A stretch of DNA of 64,000 nucleotides from Candidatus Neomarinimicrobiota bacterium (GCA_021157965.1 JAGGVO010000042.1:82384-146383); one strand, 5' to 3'; shown: positions 25,037 to 33,926, numbered from the stretch's first letter. The notes: generated by a model not told the origin, from the letters alone. Numbers and translations are program-made.

Positions 25037-25824
25037 GCAGTATCCTCCCGGGGAAAGCTGAATTCAAAGGATGAAAGTTCCTGGAAATACTCTTTGGCTG
25101 TCAGATCAAACTGAAGGGGTGTTATGGAGATTTTCTGCTCAAGAATCGCCGTTTCATCGGTTTCCGCCACTTCCGTACCGGCGATTTTTTCCCCGGAGAG
25201 CCAGTAATAGGGCTCCTGTTTGGGATTAATTCTTTCAATAAATATTTCCTTCCATTGGGCCTGTCCCTGGCGAGTAATTTCAACACCCTGAATATGATCT
25301 GGTGAAGGGACATTGGGGACATTAATATTGAGGAGCATTCCTTTGGGAAGACCTTTCTCCAGGATTTTTCCCGCAACCTGACGGATAAAAAGCTGAGCCG
25401 GTTCAAAATTCGGGTCGGTATAGGTTGTCAGGCTTACAGCGACGGATGGGATACCCATGAATGTCCCTTCGGCTGCGGCTGCCACGGTACCGGAATATAA
25501 GACATTAAATCCCGTATTGCTTCCCAGGTTAATGCCGCTGACCACCAAATCCGGCAATTTTTTCATCAGTTTGTGCAGGGCCAGCTTGGAACAATCCGCC
25601 GGCATACCCGAGACGGCCATTCCAAAGAATTTACCATGTTTATAATATTTTCGTGGATAGATCACATCGTGCAGTGTGATGGCATGGCCTGTGGCACTCC
25701 GTTCTTTATCCGGCGCCACAATCGTCAGTTTTCCCAGATCCTCAAGGGCATCGGCCAGGGCTTGTAATCCCGGGGCGGCAATGCCGTCATCGTTTACTAA
25801 TAAAATGGATGGTTTATCAGGCAT
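25033..25824 (-). CDS. surE: 5'/3'-nucleotidase SurE
   Basis: SurE hydrolyses nucleoside monophosphates, and in some species exopolyphosphate, in the cytoplasm. The metal-binding motif ILLVNDDGIAAPGLQALADAL is at the N-terminus, and VVSGINLGSNTGFNVLYSGTVAAA and IPSVAVSL are also diagnostic. At 263 residues it is full length. The ATG overlaps the accD stop by 8 bp, and the stop overlaps the next gene as GTGA, so the run accD-surE-LpoA-like is translationally coupled. Confidence 0.97.
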   Translation of the reverse strand: MPDKPSILLVNDDGIAAPGLQALADALEDLGKLTIVAPDKERSATGHAITLHDVIYPRKYYKHGKFFGMAVSGMPADCSKLALHKLMKKLPDLVVSGINLGSNTGFNVLYSGTVAAAAEGTFMGIPSVAVSLTTYTDPNFEPAQLFIRQVAGKILEKGLPKGMLLNINVPNVPSPDHIQGVEITRQGQAQWKEIFIERINPKQEPYYWLSGEKIAGTEVAETDETAILEQKISITPLQFDLTAKEYFQELSSFEFSFPREDTA

Positions 25825-26659
25825 AATAAAATTTCAAAACCTCATCAATTGATTTTTTCAGATTTCTCCGATCCACAACAGCATCCACAAAACCTTTTTT
25901 CAACAGGAATTCTGCCGTTTGGAATCCTTCAGGCAGTTCTTCACCAATGGTTTGGCGGATTACGCGGGGACCTGCAAAACCGATAAGAGCCCCGGGTTCT
26001 GCAAAAATAATATCCCCCAGCATGGCAAAACTGGCTGTTACACCGCCAGTGGTGGGATGCGTGAGAACACTGATATAAGGGATACCTTTTTCATGAATCC
26101 GGGCAAGACGGGAAACCGTTTTAGCCATCTGCATGAGCGACAGGGCCCCTTCCTGCATTCTGGCACCTCCGGAAGCACTCACAATCACCAGCGGATAACC
26201 TTTTTCCAGCGAGCGATCCACCAAACGGGCAATTTTTTCTCCCACAACCGATCCCATACTGCCACCGATGAAACGAAAATCCATAACCGCCAAATGAATG
26301 GGTACACCGTTTAAACGTGTCTCTACGGTTCTGACGGCATCATATAAACCGGTTTTCTGATGAGCCGCCACCAGTTGTTCCCTATATGGCACGGGATCAG
26401 AGAATTCCAACGGATTTTCCGAACGCATGTTCCGGTCATATTCGGTGTATTTCTCTCCGTCACACAAGATGCTCAGATACTGGCCGGAATGAATCCGGAA
26501 ATGGTGATTGCATTTGAAGCATACATGCTGGTGACGGGCCAGTTCCTTATAATAAATGATTTCACTGCATCTGGGACATTTTACCCAAACACCGTCGGGG
26601 ATTTCTTTCTTATCCTCGGTTAATATCGGTTTTTCTGTCCGTTCATACCATTTTCCCAT
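25817..26659 (-). CDS. accD: Acetyl-CoA carboxylase carboxyltransferase subunit beta
   Basis: AccD with AccA moves the carboxyl group from biotin to acetyl-CoA, the committed step of fatty-acid synthesis. The four-cysteine zinc ribbon (WVKCPRCSEIIYYKEL then HVCFKCNHH) starts near residue 27. The crotonase-like core has VSASGGARMQEGALSLMQMAK and SVLTHPTTGGVTASFAMLGDI. At 280 residues it has the usual length. It lies four bases after rimI and overlaps surE. accA is not in this window. Confidence 0.98.
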   Translation of the reverse strand: MGKWYERTEKPILTEDKKEIPDGVWVKCPRCSEIIYYKELARHQHVCFKCNHHFRIHSGQYLSILCDGEKYTEYDRNMRSENPLEFSDPVPYREQLVAAHQKTGLYDAVRTVETRLNGVPIHLAVMDFRFIGGSMGSVVGEKIARLVDRSLEKGYPLVIVSASGGARMQEGALSLMQMAKTVSRLARIHEKGIPYISVLTHPTTGGVTASFAMLGDIIFAEPGALIGFAGPRVIRQTIGEELPEGFQTAEFLLKKGFVDAVVDRRNLKKSIDEVLKFYYA

Positions 26660-26663
26660 ATCC

Positions 26664-27170
26664 TCACCTCACCGTACGGCTCATAATCAATGCATGAGCT
26701 TTTTCTGACGCATAATAATTTTTACGCATTCCCCTGACTTCAAACCCGAATTTCCGGTAGAGGGCCAGGGCTGCCATATTGTTGTGGCGGACTTCCAGGG
26801 TAATTTGCTTGATCCTCAATTCATAAGCAAGATCCATCACATATTCCATCAGACGGGATCCCAGTCCCCGATACCGGTATTCCGGGTCCACCGTAATATT
26901 TGTAATGTGAATTTCCGGTGGCAAGAGCCAGATTCCCACATAAGCAACCACTTTATTTTTCATGTCAAGGACCGTCATCTTCGAAATCGAACTCACGGAG
27001 AGTTCATATTTAAAATGTTCTCTCTTCCAGGGATCGGCATAACACCGTTCCTCGATTTCCAGCACCCGGTCAAGATCCTCCGGCCTCATGGGGCGGAGAA
27101 TGCAATCACGCCGGGTATTTCGGGATTCCTCAATCAGATTTCCACCGGACGGGTTCATAATGCGAACCAT
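26664..27170 (-). CDS. rimI: Ribosomal-protein-alanine N-acetyltransferase (RimI-type GNAT)
   Basis: This GNAT enzyme acetylates the N-terminus of ribosomal protein bS18 in well-studied bacteria. The acetyl-CoA loop is VDPEYRYRGLGSRLMEYVM (Q/RxxGxG/A), followed by TLEVRHNNMAALALYRKFGFEVRGMRKNYY, the typical RimI C-terminus. The domain begins at ILRPMRPEDLDRVLEIEE, so the start must be upstream of it; the ATGs at 27170 and 27158 both overlap tsaB. Its place directly after tsaB is the common tsaE-tsaB-rimI order. Confidence 0.92.
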   Translation of the reverse strand: MVRIMNPSGGNLIEESRNTRRDCILRPMRPEDLDRVLEIEERCYADPWKREHFKYELSVSSISKMTVLDMKNKVVAYVGIWLLPPEIHITNITVDPEYRYRGLGSRLMEYVMDLAYELRIKQITLEVRHNNMAALALYRKFGFEVRGMRKNYYASEKAHALIMSRTVR

Positions 27171-27765
27171 AATATATTCTAAGTTGATCGTATTGTGTCG
27201 TCAGGCTGACAGCGGAATTTCCAAAGACAGCAGCACCGATCCAGGCCGGCATGATGGGATATACATCCTGTGACAGTTCATCAAATATTCCCGGGGCCTG
27301 GTTGGATATAATATGCCGGCATCGGGGATAAAAGTCGGAGAATTCCCTCTTTTTCATATAGTGGATATCTTCTTCGTTATCCCCCAGGGTATAGATAAAA
27401 TCCCGGTGCGAGTGGATAACCCAAACCGTTTTTTCTTCGGCTCCACCTGTTTCCCGGGTTGCATCGCGGAATGCAAAAAGAGTGTTCACGGCGGCCACGG
27501 GGATTTGGTGGGCATAAGCTAACCCTTTGACAAAACTCATCCCGATCCGGAGTCCGGTAAAGGATCCGGGGCCTGCAGAAACGGCAATTCCATCAAGCCG
27601 GGACACATTCAGGGAATTCCTGAGCAGGAGATCCTTACAGATTACCGCCAGTTTTTCCGCGTGAACCCGGGGTTGAATTAATACTTCTTTATCTTTTTCT
27701 CCCTCCGGAGTACAGAGCGAAACGCCACAAACGGGAGATGATGTTTCAACAGCCAAAATTAACAT
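27130..27765 (-). CDS. tsaB: tRNA t6A synthesis protein TsaB
   Basis: TsaB is an inactive ASKHA-fold partner of TsaD needed to make N6-threonylcarbamoyladenosine at position 37 of ANN-decoding tRNAs. MLILAVETSSPVCGVSL is the characteristic N-terminus and DGIAVSAGPGSFTGLRIGMSFVKGLAYA is the family signature. A GGAGGA motif precedes the ATG at 27765. It overlaps tsaE by 20 bp and rimI by 41 bp. tsaD and tsaC are not in this window. Some longer in-frame reading upstream exists inside tsaE but lacks support. Confidence 0.94.
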   Translation of the reverse strand: MLILAVETSSPVCGVSLCTPEGEKDKEVLIQPRVHAEKLAVICKDLLLRNSLNVSRLDGIAVSAGPGSFTGLRIGMSFVKGLAYAHQIPVAAVNTLFAFRDATRETGGAEEKTVWVIHSHRDFIYTLGDNEEDIHYMKKREFSDFYPRCRHIISNQAPGIFDELSQDVYPIMPAWIGAAVFGNSAVSLTTQYDQLRIYYGSHYEPVRWKSD

Positions 27766-28213
27766 GCCGTTCCTCCGGTGATTCAATGGTGATTTCACGA
27801 ACATCATCCCGGGATCCGGACTGTACCAACCGGATGCGGATGGTATCCTCCGGCAGGAATTTTTCAATCTTCTGGGGCCATTCCACAACGACGATGCCTC
27901 TCATATCCAGGTACTCTTCAAAACCCAGATAAAGGACCTCCCGGGCATCCTTAATCCGATAGCAATCAAAATGATACAGGGTGAGGGTTCCCGGGTATTC
28001 ATTGATCAAGGTAAAAGTCGGACTCGTCGCTGGTTGGTTTGCCTGAAAAGCCTCTGCAAGTCCGCGTGTCAGGGTGGTTTTTCCTGCAGCCAGATCTCCG
28101 TAAAGGGCTATCACATCACCCGGTTTCAGGACCCGGGCAATTTTCCTCCCCAGGGCTTTGGTTTCGTCGGCACTGAATGTCCGGCAAGTTTTTTTATACT
28201 CCGCCATCATCAT
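27746..28213 (-). CDS. tsaE: tRNA t6A synthesis ATPase TsaE
   Basis: This 155-residue P-loop ATPase (Walker A GDLAAGKTTLTRGLAEAF, then SPTFTLINEYPG and YLGFEEYLD) energises the TsaBDE complex in t6A synthesis. Three ATGs in a row (28213, 28210, 28207) are possible starts; the second or third is better spaced from AGGA. The first overlaps the PorX-like gene stop as ATGA. The C-terminus is typical. The tsaE-next-to-porX order is common in Bacteroidota, which supports both assignments. Confidence 0.94.
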   Translation of the reverse strand: MMMAEYKKTCRTFSADETKALGRKIARVLKPGDVIALYGDLAAGKTTLTRGLAEAFQANQPATSPTFTLINEYPGTLTLYHFDCYRIKDAREVLYLGFEEYLDMRGIVVVEWPQKIEKFLPEDTIRIRLVQSGSRDDVREITIESPEERHVNFGC

Positions 28214-29775
28214 GTCCTGGGGTGTAATACTGCGACCGGTAATATCATTTCGTGCATGGAAATCCCGCCGTGTTGAAAGGTATCGGGATAAATCTTTTCA
28301 AATTTCCGCATATTGTTGGGATAAAGGAAAAAGTAGTCACTCCGGGCAAAGATGTAATTGGTAAAAACCTGGGGAGACGGTAAATGAAAGCGCTCCGGAT
28401 CCCGTAAATAAAGGGCATGTTTATTCGATACTTTCAAATTCCGGCCCACCTTGTACCGCACACTGGTTGTTGTCTCTTTATCCGCCTTGACCAGACTCCC
28501 CCTGGCAACCTTCCGGCTTCCGTGATCAGAGGTGACAACAACGGTATAATCCATCTCCGCGGCCTTTTCCAGAATGGTCAAAAGGTAGGAATTTTCAAAC
28601 CAGTTCCGCACAATTCGCCGGTAGCTTGTTTCATTGGGGACAATCTCCTGGAGAATGTCCGATTCCGATCGCCGATGCGCCAAAATATCCACAAAATTGA
28701 CGACAAAGGCCAAAAAACGGGTCCCTGAATAATCTGAAAAACGAGCCGCAATCTGATCTCCCTGCTGGGACTGAATTATTTTTTGAAATTTATGGGAAAC
28801 GCTGCCTGCAATACCCCGTCTTTCCAGGTAATCCTTCAGCAAATCATGTTCATACCGGTTCATACTTTCTTCCGATTCGGGATCGCTGTATAAATCCGGA
28901 AATTTTTTGTGGATATTTTCCGGATGGTCCCCGGCAAAAAGGGCATTTCGGCTATATGGCGTGGCAGTGGGCAAAATACTCACATGATGGTGGAGATCGG
29001 CATCAAAACGCCGGTAAACAACGGGGGATAACATAAGCCACTGGTCCAGTCGCATACAGTCTATAACCAGAAGCAAAACTTTTCGGTCCTCTTTCAGATA
29101 GGGCAGCACATAGGAATCCATCATCTGGTGGGACATGGGCAAATCGGCATCCCCGTTGACCCAGGATTCATAATTGTCAATCACCTGCTTTTCGAAGCGG
29201 TAATTTGCTTCAGTAATCTGGTCGTTTAAAATATTTTTTAAATCTTCCCGGGGGGTTTCATCGAATTCGATTTCCCACCGACACAAATCTGTGTGTATAC
29301 GGGCCCAGTGACGGAGGGAACCTTTATTCTCATTGATCCGATCGTTCATCTCCGCAAAGGTGTTCATATACTGTTGAGCCTGGGTTTCCCGGGTGATATC
29401 CGGTCCGTTCAGGTTTTTTTTCAGAGCCAAAAGGATCTGAGAGGGATTGATAGGTTTGGTTAAATAATCAGAAATCTTTCTTCCAATGGCATCTTCCATG
29501 AGGGATTCTTCCTCATTCTTGGTAATCATGATCACCGGAAGGGCCGGACGAAGATTTTTGATTTTCTCCAAAACAGCCAGACCGTTCAGGCCGTCCATCA
29601 TTTCATCCAGTAAAACGGCATGAAAATATTCTTTCCTGATCAGGTCCAGAGCATCCACCCCGTTCGTCGCCGTTAAAACTTCATAACCCTTGTTTTTGAG
29701 AAAAAGAACGTGCGGCTTTAAAAGATGTATCTCATCATCAACCCACAATATCTTCTGTTTTTTCAGATTCTTCAT
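28210..29775 (-). CDS. porX: PorX-like response regulator with PglZ phosphodiesterase domain
   Basis: Residues 1-120 are a receiver domain with acidic pair DD13-14, phosphoacceptor Asp57 (AVLLDEMM) and the TK pair. A helical linker leads to a PglZ/alkaline-phosphatase-type domain from about residue 225. Its metal and nucleophile segments are visible: VLLLVIDCMRLDQWL, PTATPYSRNALFAG (Thr272 as likely nucleophile), VVVTSDHGS and a late FQHGGISMHEMILP. In Porphyromonas and Flavobacterium PorX binds cyclic oligonucleotides and acts as a Zn phosphodiesterase controlling type IX secretion and gliding. It is adjacent to tsaE as in those organisms. No T9SS structural gene is visible here, so the output is inferred. 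Confidence 0.88.
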   Translation of the reverse strand: MKNLKKQKILWVDDEIHLLKPHVLFLKNKGYEVLTATNGVDALDLIRKEYFHAVLLDEMMDGLNGLAVLEKIKNLRPALPVIMITKNEEESLMEDAIGRKISDYLTKPINPSQILLALKKNLNGPDITRETQAQQYMNTFAEMNDRINENKGSLRHWARIHTDLCRWEIEFDETPREDLKNILNDQITEANYRFEKQVIDNYESWVNGDADLPMSHQMMDSYVLPYLKEDRKVLLLVIDCMRLDQWLMLSPVVYRRFDADLHHHVSILPTATPYSRNALFAGDHPENIHKKFPDLYSDPESEESMNRYEHDLLKDYLERRGIAGSVSHKFQKIIQSQQGDQIAARFSDYSGTRFLAFVVNFVDILAHRRSESDILQEIVPNETSYRRIVRNWFENSYLLTILEKAAEMDYTVVVTSDHGSRKVARGSLVKADKETTTSVRYKVGRNLKVSNKHALYLRDPERFHLPSPQVFTNYIFARSDYFFLYPNNMRKFEKIYPDTFQHGGISMHEMILPVAVLHPRT

Positions 29776-29848
29776 AGTTATTAATTTACTTCAACTTTTA
29801 TACTGTCCCAATGACTTTAAAGACGATCCCCCCAAAGTTCCCGCCCTT

Positions 29849-29874
29849 GGAACAAATTTCAGAATTTTCTCATA
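29849..29874 (+). promoter_or_regulatory. Possible ECF sigma-factor promoter before htrA
   Basis: GGAAC at 29849-29853 and TCATA at 29870-29874 are separated by 16 bp, close to the RpoE-type consensus GGAAC-N16-TCAAA. The ATG of htrA follows 34 bp later. htrA/degP is the classic RpoE target. The ECF sigma factor encoded in this window is the obvious candidate, but a match of 10 positions is not proof. Confidence 0.5.
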
Positions 29875-29908
29875 TAAGGAAAGAGAAAAAAAAGAAAGGC
29901 GGAAAATC

Positions 29909-31282
29909 ATGAAACGGTTACAAACAGCATTACTTCTTCTCATTGTATTTGTCACCCCGATGGCAGCCTCGGTTCTCGACGATTTAAGTTCTGAATTTAT
30001 CAACGTTGCCGATAAAGTCAGTCCGGCCGTCGTAACAATCCGCGCTGAAAAAGTAGTGCGGCGTCCTGATATTTTTAACGGATGGGAATATGATTTTTTC
30101 GGATTCCGATTCCCCCAGAACCGGGACATGGAATTTAAAACTGATATATTGGGTTCCGGTGTTTTAATAGAGGACGGATACATTTTAACCAACAATCATG
30201 TCGTGGAAAATGTTGATAAAATAACTGTTCATTTAGCGAATCGGCATAAATACAAGGCGGAAATCATCGGACGGGATCCCAAATCGGACATTGCCGTCCT
30301 CCAAATTGACGGGAAAAACCTTCCGGCAGCCAAACTGGGGGATTCGGATAAATTGCAGGTAGGTCAATGGGTTTTAGCTATTGGAAACCCTTTCAGCGAC
30401 CAGCTTTACAGTACAGTTACCCATGGTATTATATCGGCCCTTGGGCGCTCCCGGGTGGGACTGGTAGATTATGAGGATTTCATCCAGACGGATGCAGCCA
30501 TTAATCCCGGAAATTCAGGCGGTGCCCTAGTGAATCTGGACGGTGAAGTTATCGGAATTAATTCGGCCATTGCCTCCCGTTCCGGCGGATCCCAGGGAGT
30601 GGGCTTTGCCATCCCCATCAATCTGGCAAAACGGGTCATGAAGGATCTGATAGAAAACGGCCGGGTTATCAGAGGTTATCTGGGTGTGCAAATTCAGGAA
30701 GTCGATTATGAAATTGCCCGGTCTCTGGGTTTGAAAGAAGTGGCCGGTGCCCTGATTGCCGATGTGGTTGAAAACACACCTGCCGATAAAGCAGGACTAA
30801 AAACCGGGGATCTGGTTTTAAAAGTGAACGGAAAAAAGATTTATACCTCTTCAGAGCTGCGGAACACTATTTCTGCCCGCCGCCCCGGAGATAAAGTGAC
30901 CCTTCGGCTTTTAAGGGATGGAAAAGAAAAGAATATTGATGTAACCCTGGAAGAACTGCCGGAAAACCTGAACCAGGCAATGGAAAGCAAGTCCTTTCAG
31001 GATGGTCCCGGTTTTTCCGTTCAGGACCTTGACAAGAACTTGGCCGCAAGATATGGCATAGAAAAAGATAAAGGAGTGATTATCACCGAAGTCCAGTCCG
31101 GGTCCGAAGCGGCAAAAAAGGGACTCCGTCCCGGCGATATCATCATCAGGGTCGGTGATGAAAAAATCTCCTCCGTTCGTGAATTCAACAAAGCCTTCGA
31201 TAAATATGAAAAGGGCGATTCTGTTTTATTGCTTGTTCAGCGAAAAAATCTGAAACTTTTTATTGCCCTTACCATACAATAA
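29909..31282 (+). CDS. htrA: Periplasmic serine protease/chaperone, HtrA (DegP/DegQ) family
   Basis: The 457-residue mature layout is signal peptide (residues 1-20, MKRLQTALLLLIVFVTPMAA), trypsin-like protease (about 30-250) and two PDZ domains (about 260-350 and 370-457). The catalytic triad is His97 (TNNHVVENV), Asp127 (KSDIAVLQID) and Ser203 (NPGNSGGALVNL). HtrA degrades or refolds damaged envelope proteins. I placed the start at 29909 because the signal peptide begins there and a purine-rich site precedes it. The gene is divergent from the PorX-like gene. A strong terminator follows. Confidence 0.96.
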   Translation: MKRLQTALLLLIVFVTPMAASVLDDLSSEFINVADKVSPAVVTIRAEKVVRRPDIFNGWEYDFFGFRFPQNRDMEFKTDILGSGVLIEDGYILTNNHVVENVDKITVHLANRHKYKAEIIGRDPKSDIAVLQIDGKNLPAAKLGDSDKLQVGQWVLAIGNPFSDQLYSTVTHGIISALGRSRVGLVDYEDFIQTDAAINPGNSGGALVNLDGEVIGINSAIASRSGGSQGVGFAIPINLAKRVMKDLIENGRVIRGYLGVQIQEVDYEIARSLGLKEVAGALIADVVENTPADKAGLKTGDLVLKVNGKKIYTSSELRNTISARRPGDKVTLRLLRDGKEKNIDVTLEELPENLNQAMESKSFQDGPGFSVQDLDKNLAARYGIEKDKGVIITEVQSGSEAAKKGLRPGDIIIRVGDEKISSVREFNKAFDKYEKGDSVLLLVQRKNLKLFIALTIQ

Positions 31283-31313
31283 GTACTTCTCAAATCCCCT
31301 CAATGTTCCTCAC

Positions 31314-31345
31314 AAGGCCGCCCGGATCCGGGCGGCCTTCCTCTT
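31314..31345 (+). terminator. Rho-independent terminator of htrA
   Basis: A perfect 26-base palindrome built from AAGGCCGCCCGG and its complement is followed by CCTCTTTTT. It lies 32 bp after the htrA stop and separates it from the DUF1232-like gene. Confidence 0.88.
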
Positions 31346-31408
31346 TTTATCCCACCCGTAAACATGATAAACACTTTCATAAAAAGCGTATTTGTTATAA
31401 TTTGAGTT

Positions 31409-31804
31409 ATGAATTTCCGAACACGTGCCGCATATCCGCTTGATGCAACCATGAAAGAGGCTCTGGGCTATATTGCAGGGGGTATTCCCGCCTTAATAAA
31501 ACTCCTTTTTCGTTTAGTGAAAGACAGAAGAACGCCGGTTCACATTAAGATCTGGCTTGGTGGTACGATTCTATATCTCATATCCCCCGTCAATTTTTCC
31601 TTAAAACGCTTTAAACGTTTCCCTTTGAAAATTATAAACTATCTGGATGACCTGGCCCTGTTACTTATTGTCATACAGAAAATTCTGGATACATGTCCCC
31701 ATGAACTGCTGGATGCTTACTGGGATTATAAAATTCCCATCATTGAGTGGAAGGATATGATTTACAAGGTACGTGTTGATTTAAAGGATTTCAGACATTC
31801 ATAA
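31409..31804 (+). CDS. DUF1232 family membrane protein (divergent)
   Basis: This 131-residue protein has the two-helix DUF1232 core. TPVHIKIWLGGTILYLISPVN is followed by INYLDDLALLLIVI, matching the usual RTPLKAKLLLALALLYLLSPID...GYLDDL. The conserved PDFIPVLG link of the family is replaced by a basic stretch (SLKRFKRFPLK). Function of the family is unknown; some members are linked to membrane stress. It is 12 bp ahead of malQ, whose GGAGG ribosome-binding site starts within that gap, so both are likely co-transcribed. Confidence 0.75.
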   Translation: MNFRTRAAYPLDATMKEALGYIAGGIPALIKLLFRLVKDRRTPVHIKIWLGGTILYLISPVNFSLKRFKRFPLKIINYLDDLALLLIVIQKILDTCPHELLDAYWDYKIPIIEWKDMIYKVRVDLKDFRHS

Positions 31805-31816
31805 CGGAGGTTTTAA

Positions 31817-33292
31817 TTGAACAGCGTTTTTACCCGATCCAGCGGTGTTCTCATGCATATCACATCACTGCCGGGTCCATGGGATACTGGTGATTTTGGA
31901 AAAGAGGCTTTTCAATTTATAGACAAACTGCATCAGGCACGGCAAACCCTCTGGCAAATATTACCTCTCTCCATCCCTGATGCTACCGGATCTCCATACG
32001 CCAGCATTTCCGCATTTGCAGGGAACCCATTGTTCATTAATCCTGAACGTCTTTTGGAAGAGAGACTTTTACCGGAGGATCGTTATCGTGAGCTTATGTC
32101 CACAGACAAACCCCTCGTTGAAAAAAAGAAATTATTACTCCGGGAGGCCCGGCTTCATGCCCGGAGTTACGACAGCACGCTTTCTGCCTTTGCCGAGTTT
32201 ATTGATAAAAATCACTACTGGCTTATCGATTATGCCCGGTTTAATGTCTTGAAGGATGTGTATCAGAGCAAAGATTGGACATCCTTTCCCGATAAATATA
32301 AATGGCGGCATGCCGAAGCCCTTGAAAATCTGGACCGGGAGCACCGGGAAGCGATTCGGCAACACATGTTTGAACAATTTCTTTTTAACCGGCAGTGGAA
32401 TCAGTTAAAAGAGTATGCCCATGCCCGCCATATCCGGATTATCGGCGATATCCCCATCTTTATCTCACACAACTCGGCCGATGTGTGGAGCCATCCCGAT
32501 TTGTTCAAACTGGACGACAACGGCCGGCCGTATGTGGTTGCAGGAGTTCCTCCCGACCTCTTCAGCAGTACAGGTCAGCTTTGGGGGAATCCCCATTACC
32601 GTTGGGACCGGCTGAAAGAGACGGGATATACCTGGTGGATTCACCGCCTGGAGCACTTGCTGGAGTGCGTGGATTATATCCGCCTGGATCATTTCAGGGG
32701 ATTTGAAAGCGTATGGGAAATCGATGCCGGTGCAGCCACAGCCCAAAAAGGAAACTGGGTTCACAGTGCCGGCCATGAGTTTTTTCATTATCTTCGGGAA
32801 CATTTGGGAACCCTGCCCATCATCGCCGAAGACCTGGGTGTAATCACCGAGGAAGTACGAAAACTCCGGGATGATTTTGAATTCCCCGGCATGAAAATCC
32901 TCCAGTTTGCTTTTGACAGTGATAATAACCCCTTTTTACCGGAAAATTTCGATACAGATCTTTGCATTGTGTATTCCGGAACCCATGATAACAATACGAC
33001 CCTGGGGTGGTTCCGCCATGATGCATCACCGGAAGAGAAAGAACGCTGCCTTCAGCGATTGCATTGCGATCCCGACGATGTCCCCTGGAACATGATCCGA
33101 TACGGTATGGAATCCAGGGCGGTATGGATGATTTCTCCCCTTCAGGATATTCTGGAACTGGACGAAAAAGCCCGGATGAACTTTCCCGGAACAACAGAGG
33201 GAAACTGGAAATGGCGAACGGATATGGCCCTTTTTGATGAGAAGCGGATCAACAGATTAAAAAAGCTGACTGAAAAAACGAACCGTATATAA
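31817..33292 (+). CDS. malQ: 4-alpha-glucanotransferase (amylomaltase, GH77)
   Basis: MalQ rearranges alpha-1,4-glucans by disproportionation. GH77 motifs are present: RSSGVLMHITSLPGPWDTGDFG at the start, the nucleophile in YIRLDHFRGFESVWEI, the acid/base in IIAEDLGVITEEV, and VYSGTHDNNTTLGWF. At 491 residues it has the typical bacterial length. The start is TTG with a perfect GGAGG eight bases upstream; the next Met is inside the conserved N-terminus, so TTG is right. It ends one base before a convergent gene. Confidence 0.96.
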   Translation: MNSVFTRSSGVLMHITSLPGPWDTGDFGKEAFQFIDKLHQARQTLWQILPLSIPDATGSPYASISAFAGNPLFINPERLLEERLLPEDRYRELMSTDKPLVEKKKLLLREARLHARSYDSTLSAFAEFIDKNHYWLIDYARFNVLKDVYQSKDWTSFPDKYKWRHAEALENLDREHREAIRQHMFEQFLFNRQWNQLKEYAHARHIRIIGDIPIFISHNSADVWSHPDLFKLDDNGRPYVVAGVPPDLFSSTGQLWGNPHYRWDRLKETGYTWWIHRLEHLLECVDYIRLDHFRGFESVWEIDAGAATAQKGNWVHSAGHEFFHYLREHLGTLPIIAEDLGVITEEVRKLRDDFEFPGMKILQFAFDSDNNPFLPENFDTDLCIVYSGTHDNNTTLGWFRHDASPEEKERCLQRLHCDPDDVPWNMIRYGMESRAVWMISPLQDILELDEKARMNFPGTTEGNWKWRTDMALFDEKRINRLKKLTEKTNRI

Positions 33293-33293
33293 A

Positions 33294-33926
33294 CTAACGG
33301 ATTTTTTTCCGGTAGTACCAAAAATCCACACCCTGATTCTGCCAGTTACCGAAGCGTTTAATTTTCTCACAGGATGGAAAAAGAAATTCCAGATTATCCT
33401 CTTTTTCATGACCGCTGATATAACGAAATCCGTTTCCTGCAAGCCAGTTTGAAAACAGGCGGATCAAAACCCTGGAATAATTTTGCCGTACATATTTGGG
33501 ATGAATAAAAAATGAATGGATGTACACCGTATCGCCCATACCCCAGTGTGTATCACATTTTACCCAGCTTTCTTTATTGAGAGATTCCAGGGCGATGCCG
33601 ACAATATAAGCAACCGGCATGCCTTCATGACGGGCCAGAACAGGGAATGTTTTGGGATAATGGAAATATTTCCGGACGGATGTGGCATTAAACCGGGCGT
33701 TTTTGTCCGGATCCTCCTCCTGGAGGGCGGACAGGTTAATAATGGCCCGGGCATCCTTGTCGTTAAGCTGGCGGACCAGTTCAAGCTGAAATCCGTCCGG
33801 AGTTTTAGCCAGTATATCCACACGGGATGTCTCTTCCTGCTGCTGAAAAAGCGATTCGGTTTGTCCGTTCATATCCCAAATATAATACCCGGAAATCTGA
33901 ATGAAAAATTTCTTTCCTTCTCCCAT
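33294..33926 (-). CDS. GNAT-like acetyltransferase
   Basis: The C-terminal 150 residues have an acetyltransferase-like layout: VLARHEGMPVAYIVGIALESL, then VYIHSFFIHPKYVRQNYSRVLIRLF for beta-strand 4 and the acetyl-CoA loop, and WLAGNGFRYISGHEKEDN. The CoA loop is non-canonical (RQNYS rather than RGxGxG/A), so activity is uncertain. The start is unclear: the ATG at 33926 leaves room for a divergent promoter with hflK, while ATGs at 33995, 34001 and 34037 would extend it up to or across the hflK start. It is convergent with malQ. Substrate unknown. Confidence 0.6.
   Translation of the reverse strand: MGEGKKFFIQISGYYIWDMNGQTESLFQQQEETSRVDILAKTPDGFQLELVRQLNDKDARAIINLSALQEEDPDKNARFNATSVRKYFHYPKTFPVLARHEGMPVAYIVGIALESLNKESWVKCDTHWGMGDTVYIHSFFIHPKYVRQNYSRVLIRLFSNWLAGNGFRYISGHEKEDNLEFLFPSCEKIKRFGNWQNQGVDFWYYRKKIR

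Noticed and set aside
31409..31804. Small protein as a transporter subunit or toxin
   Set aside because: Its two-helix core with SPVN and YLDD fits DUF1232; no toxin/antitoxin partner is present.
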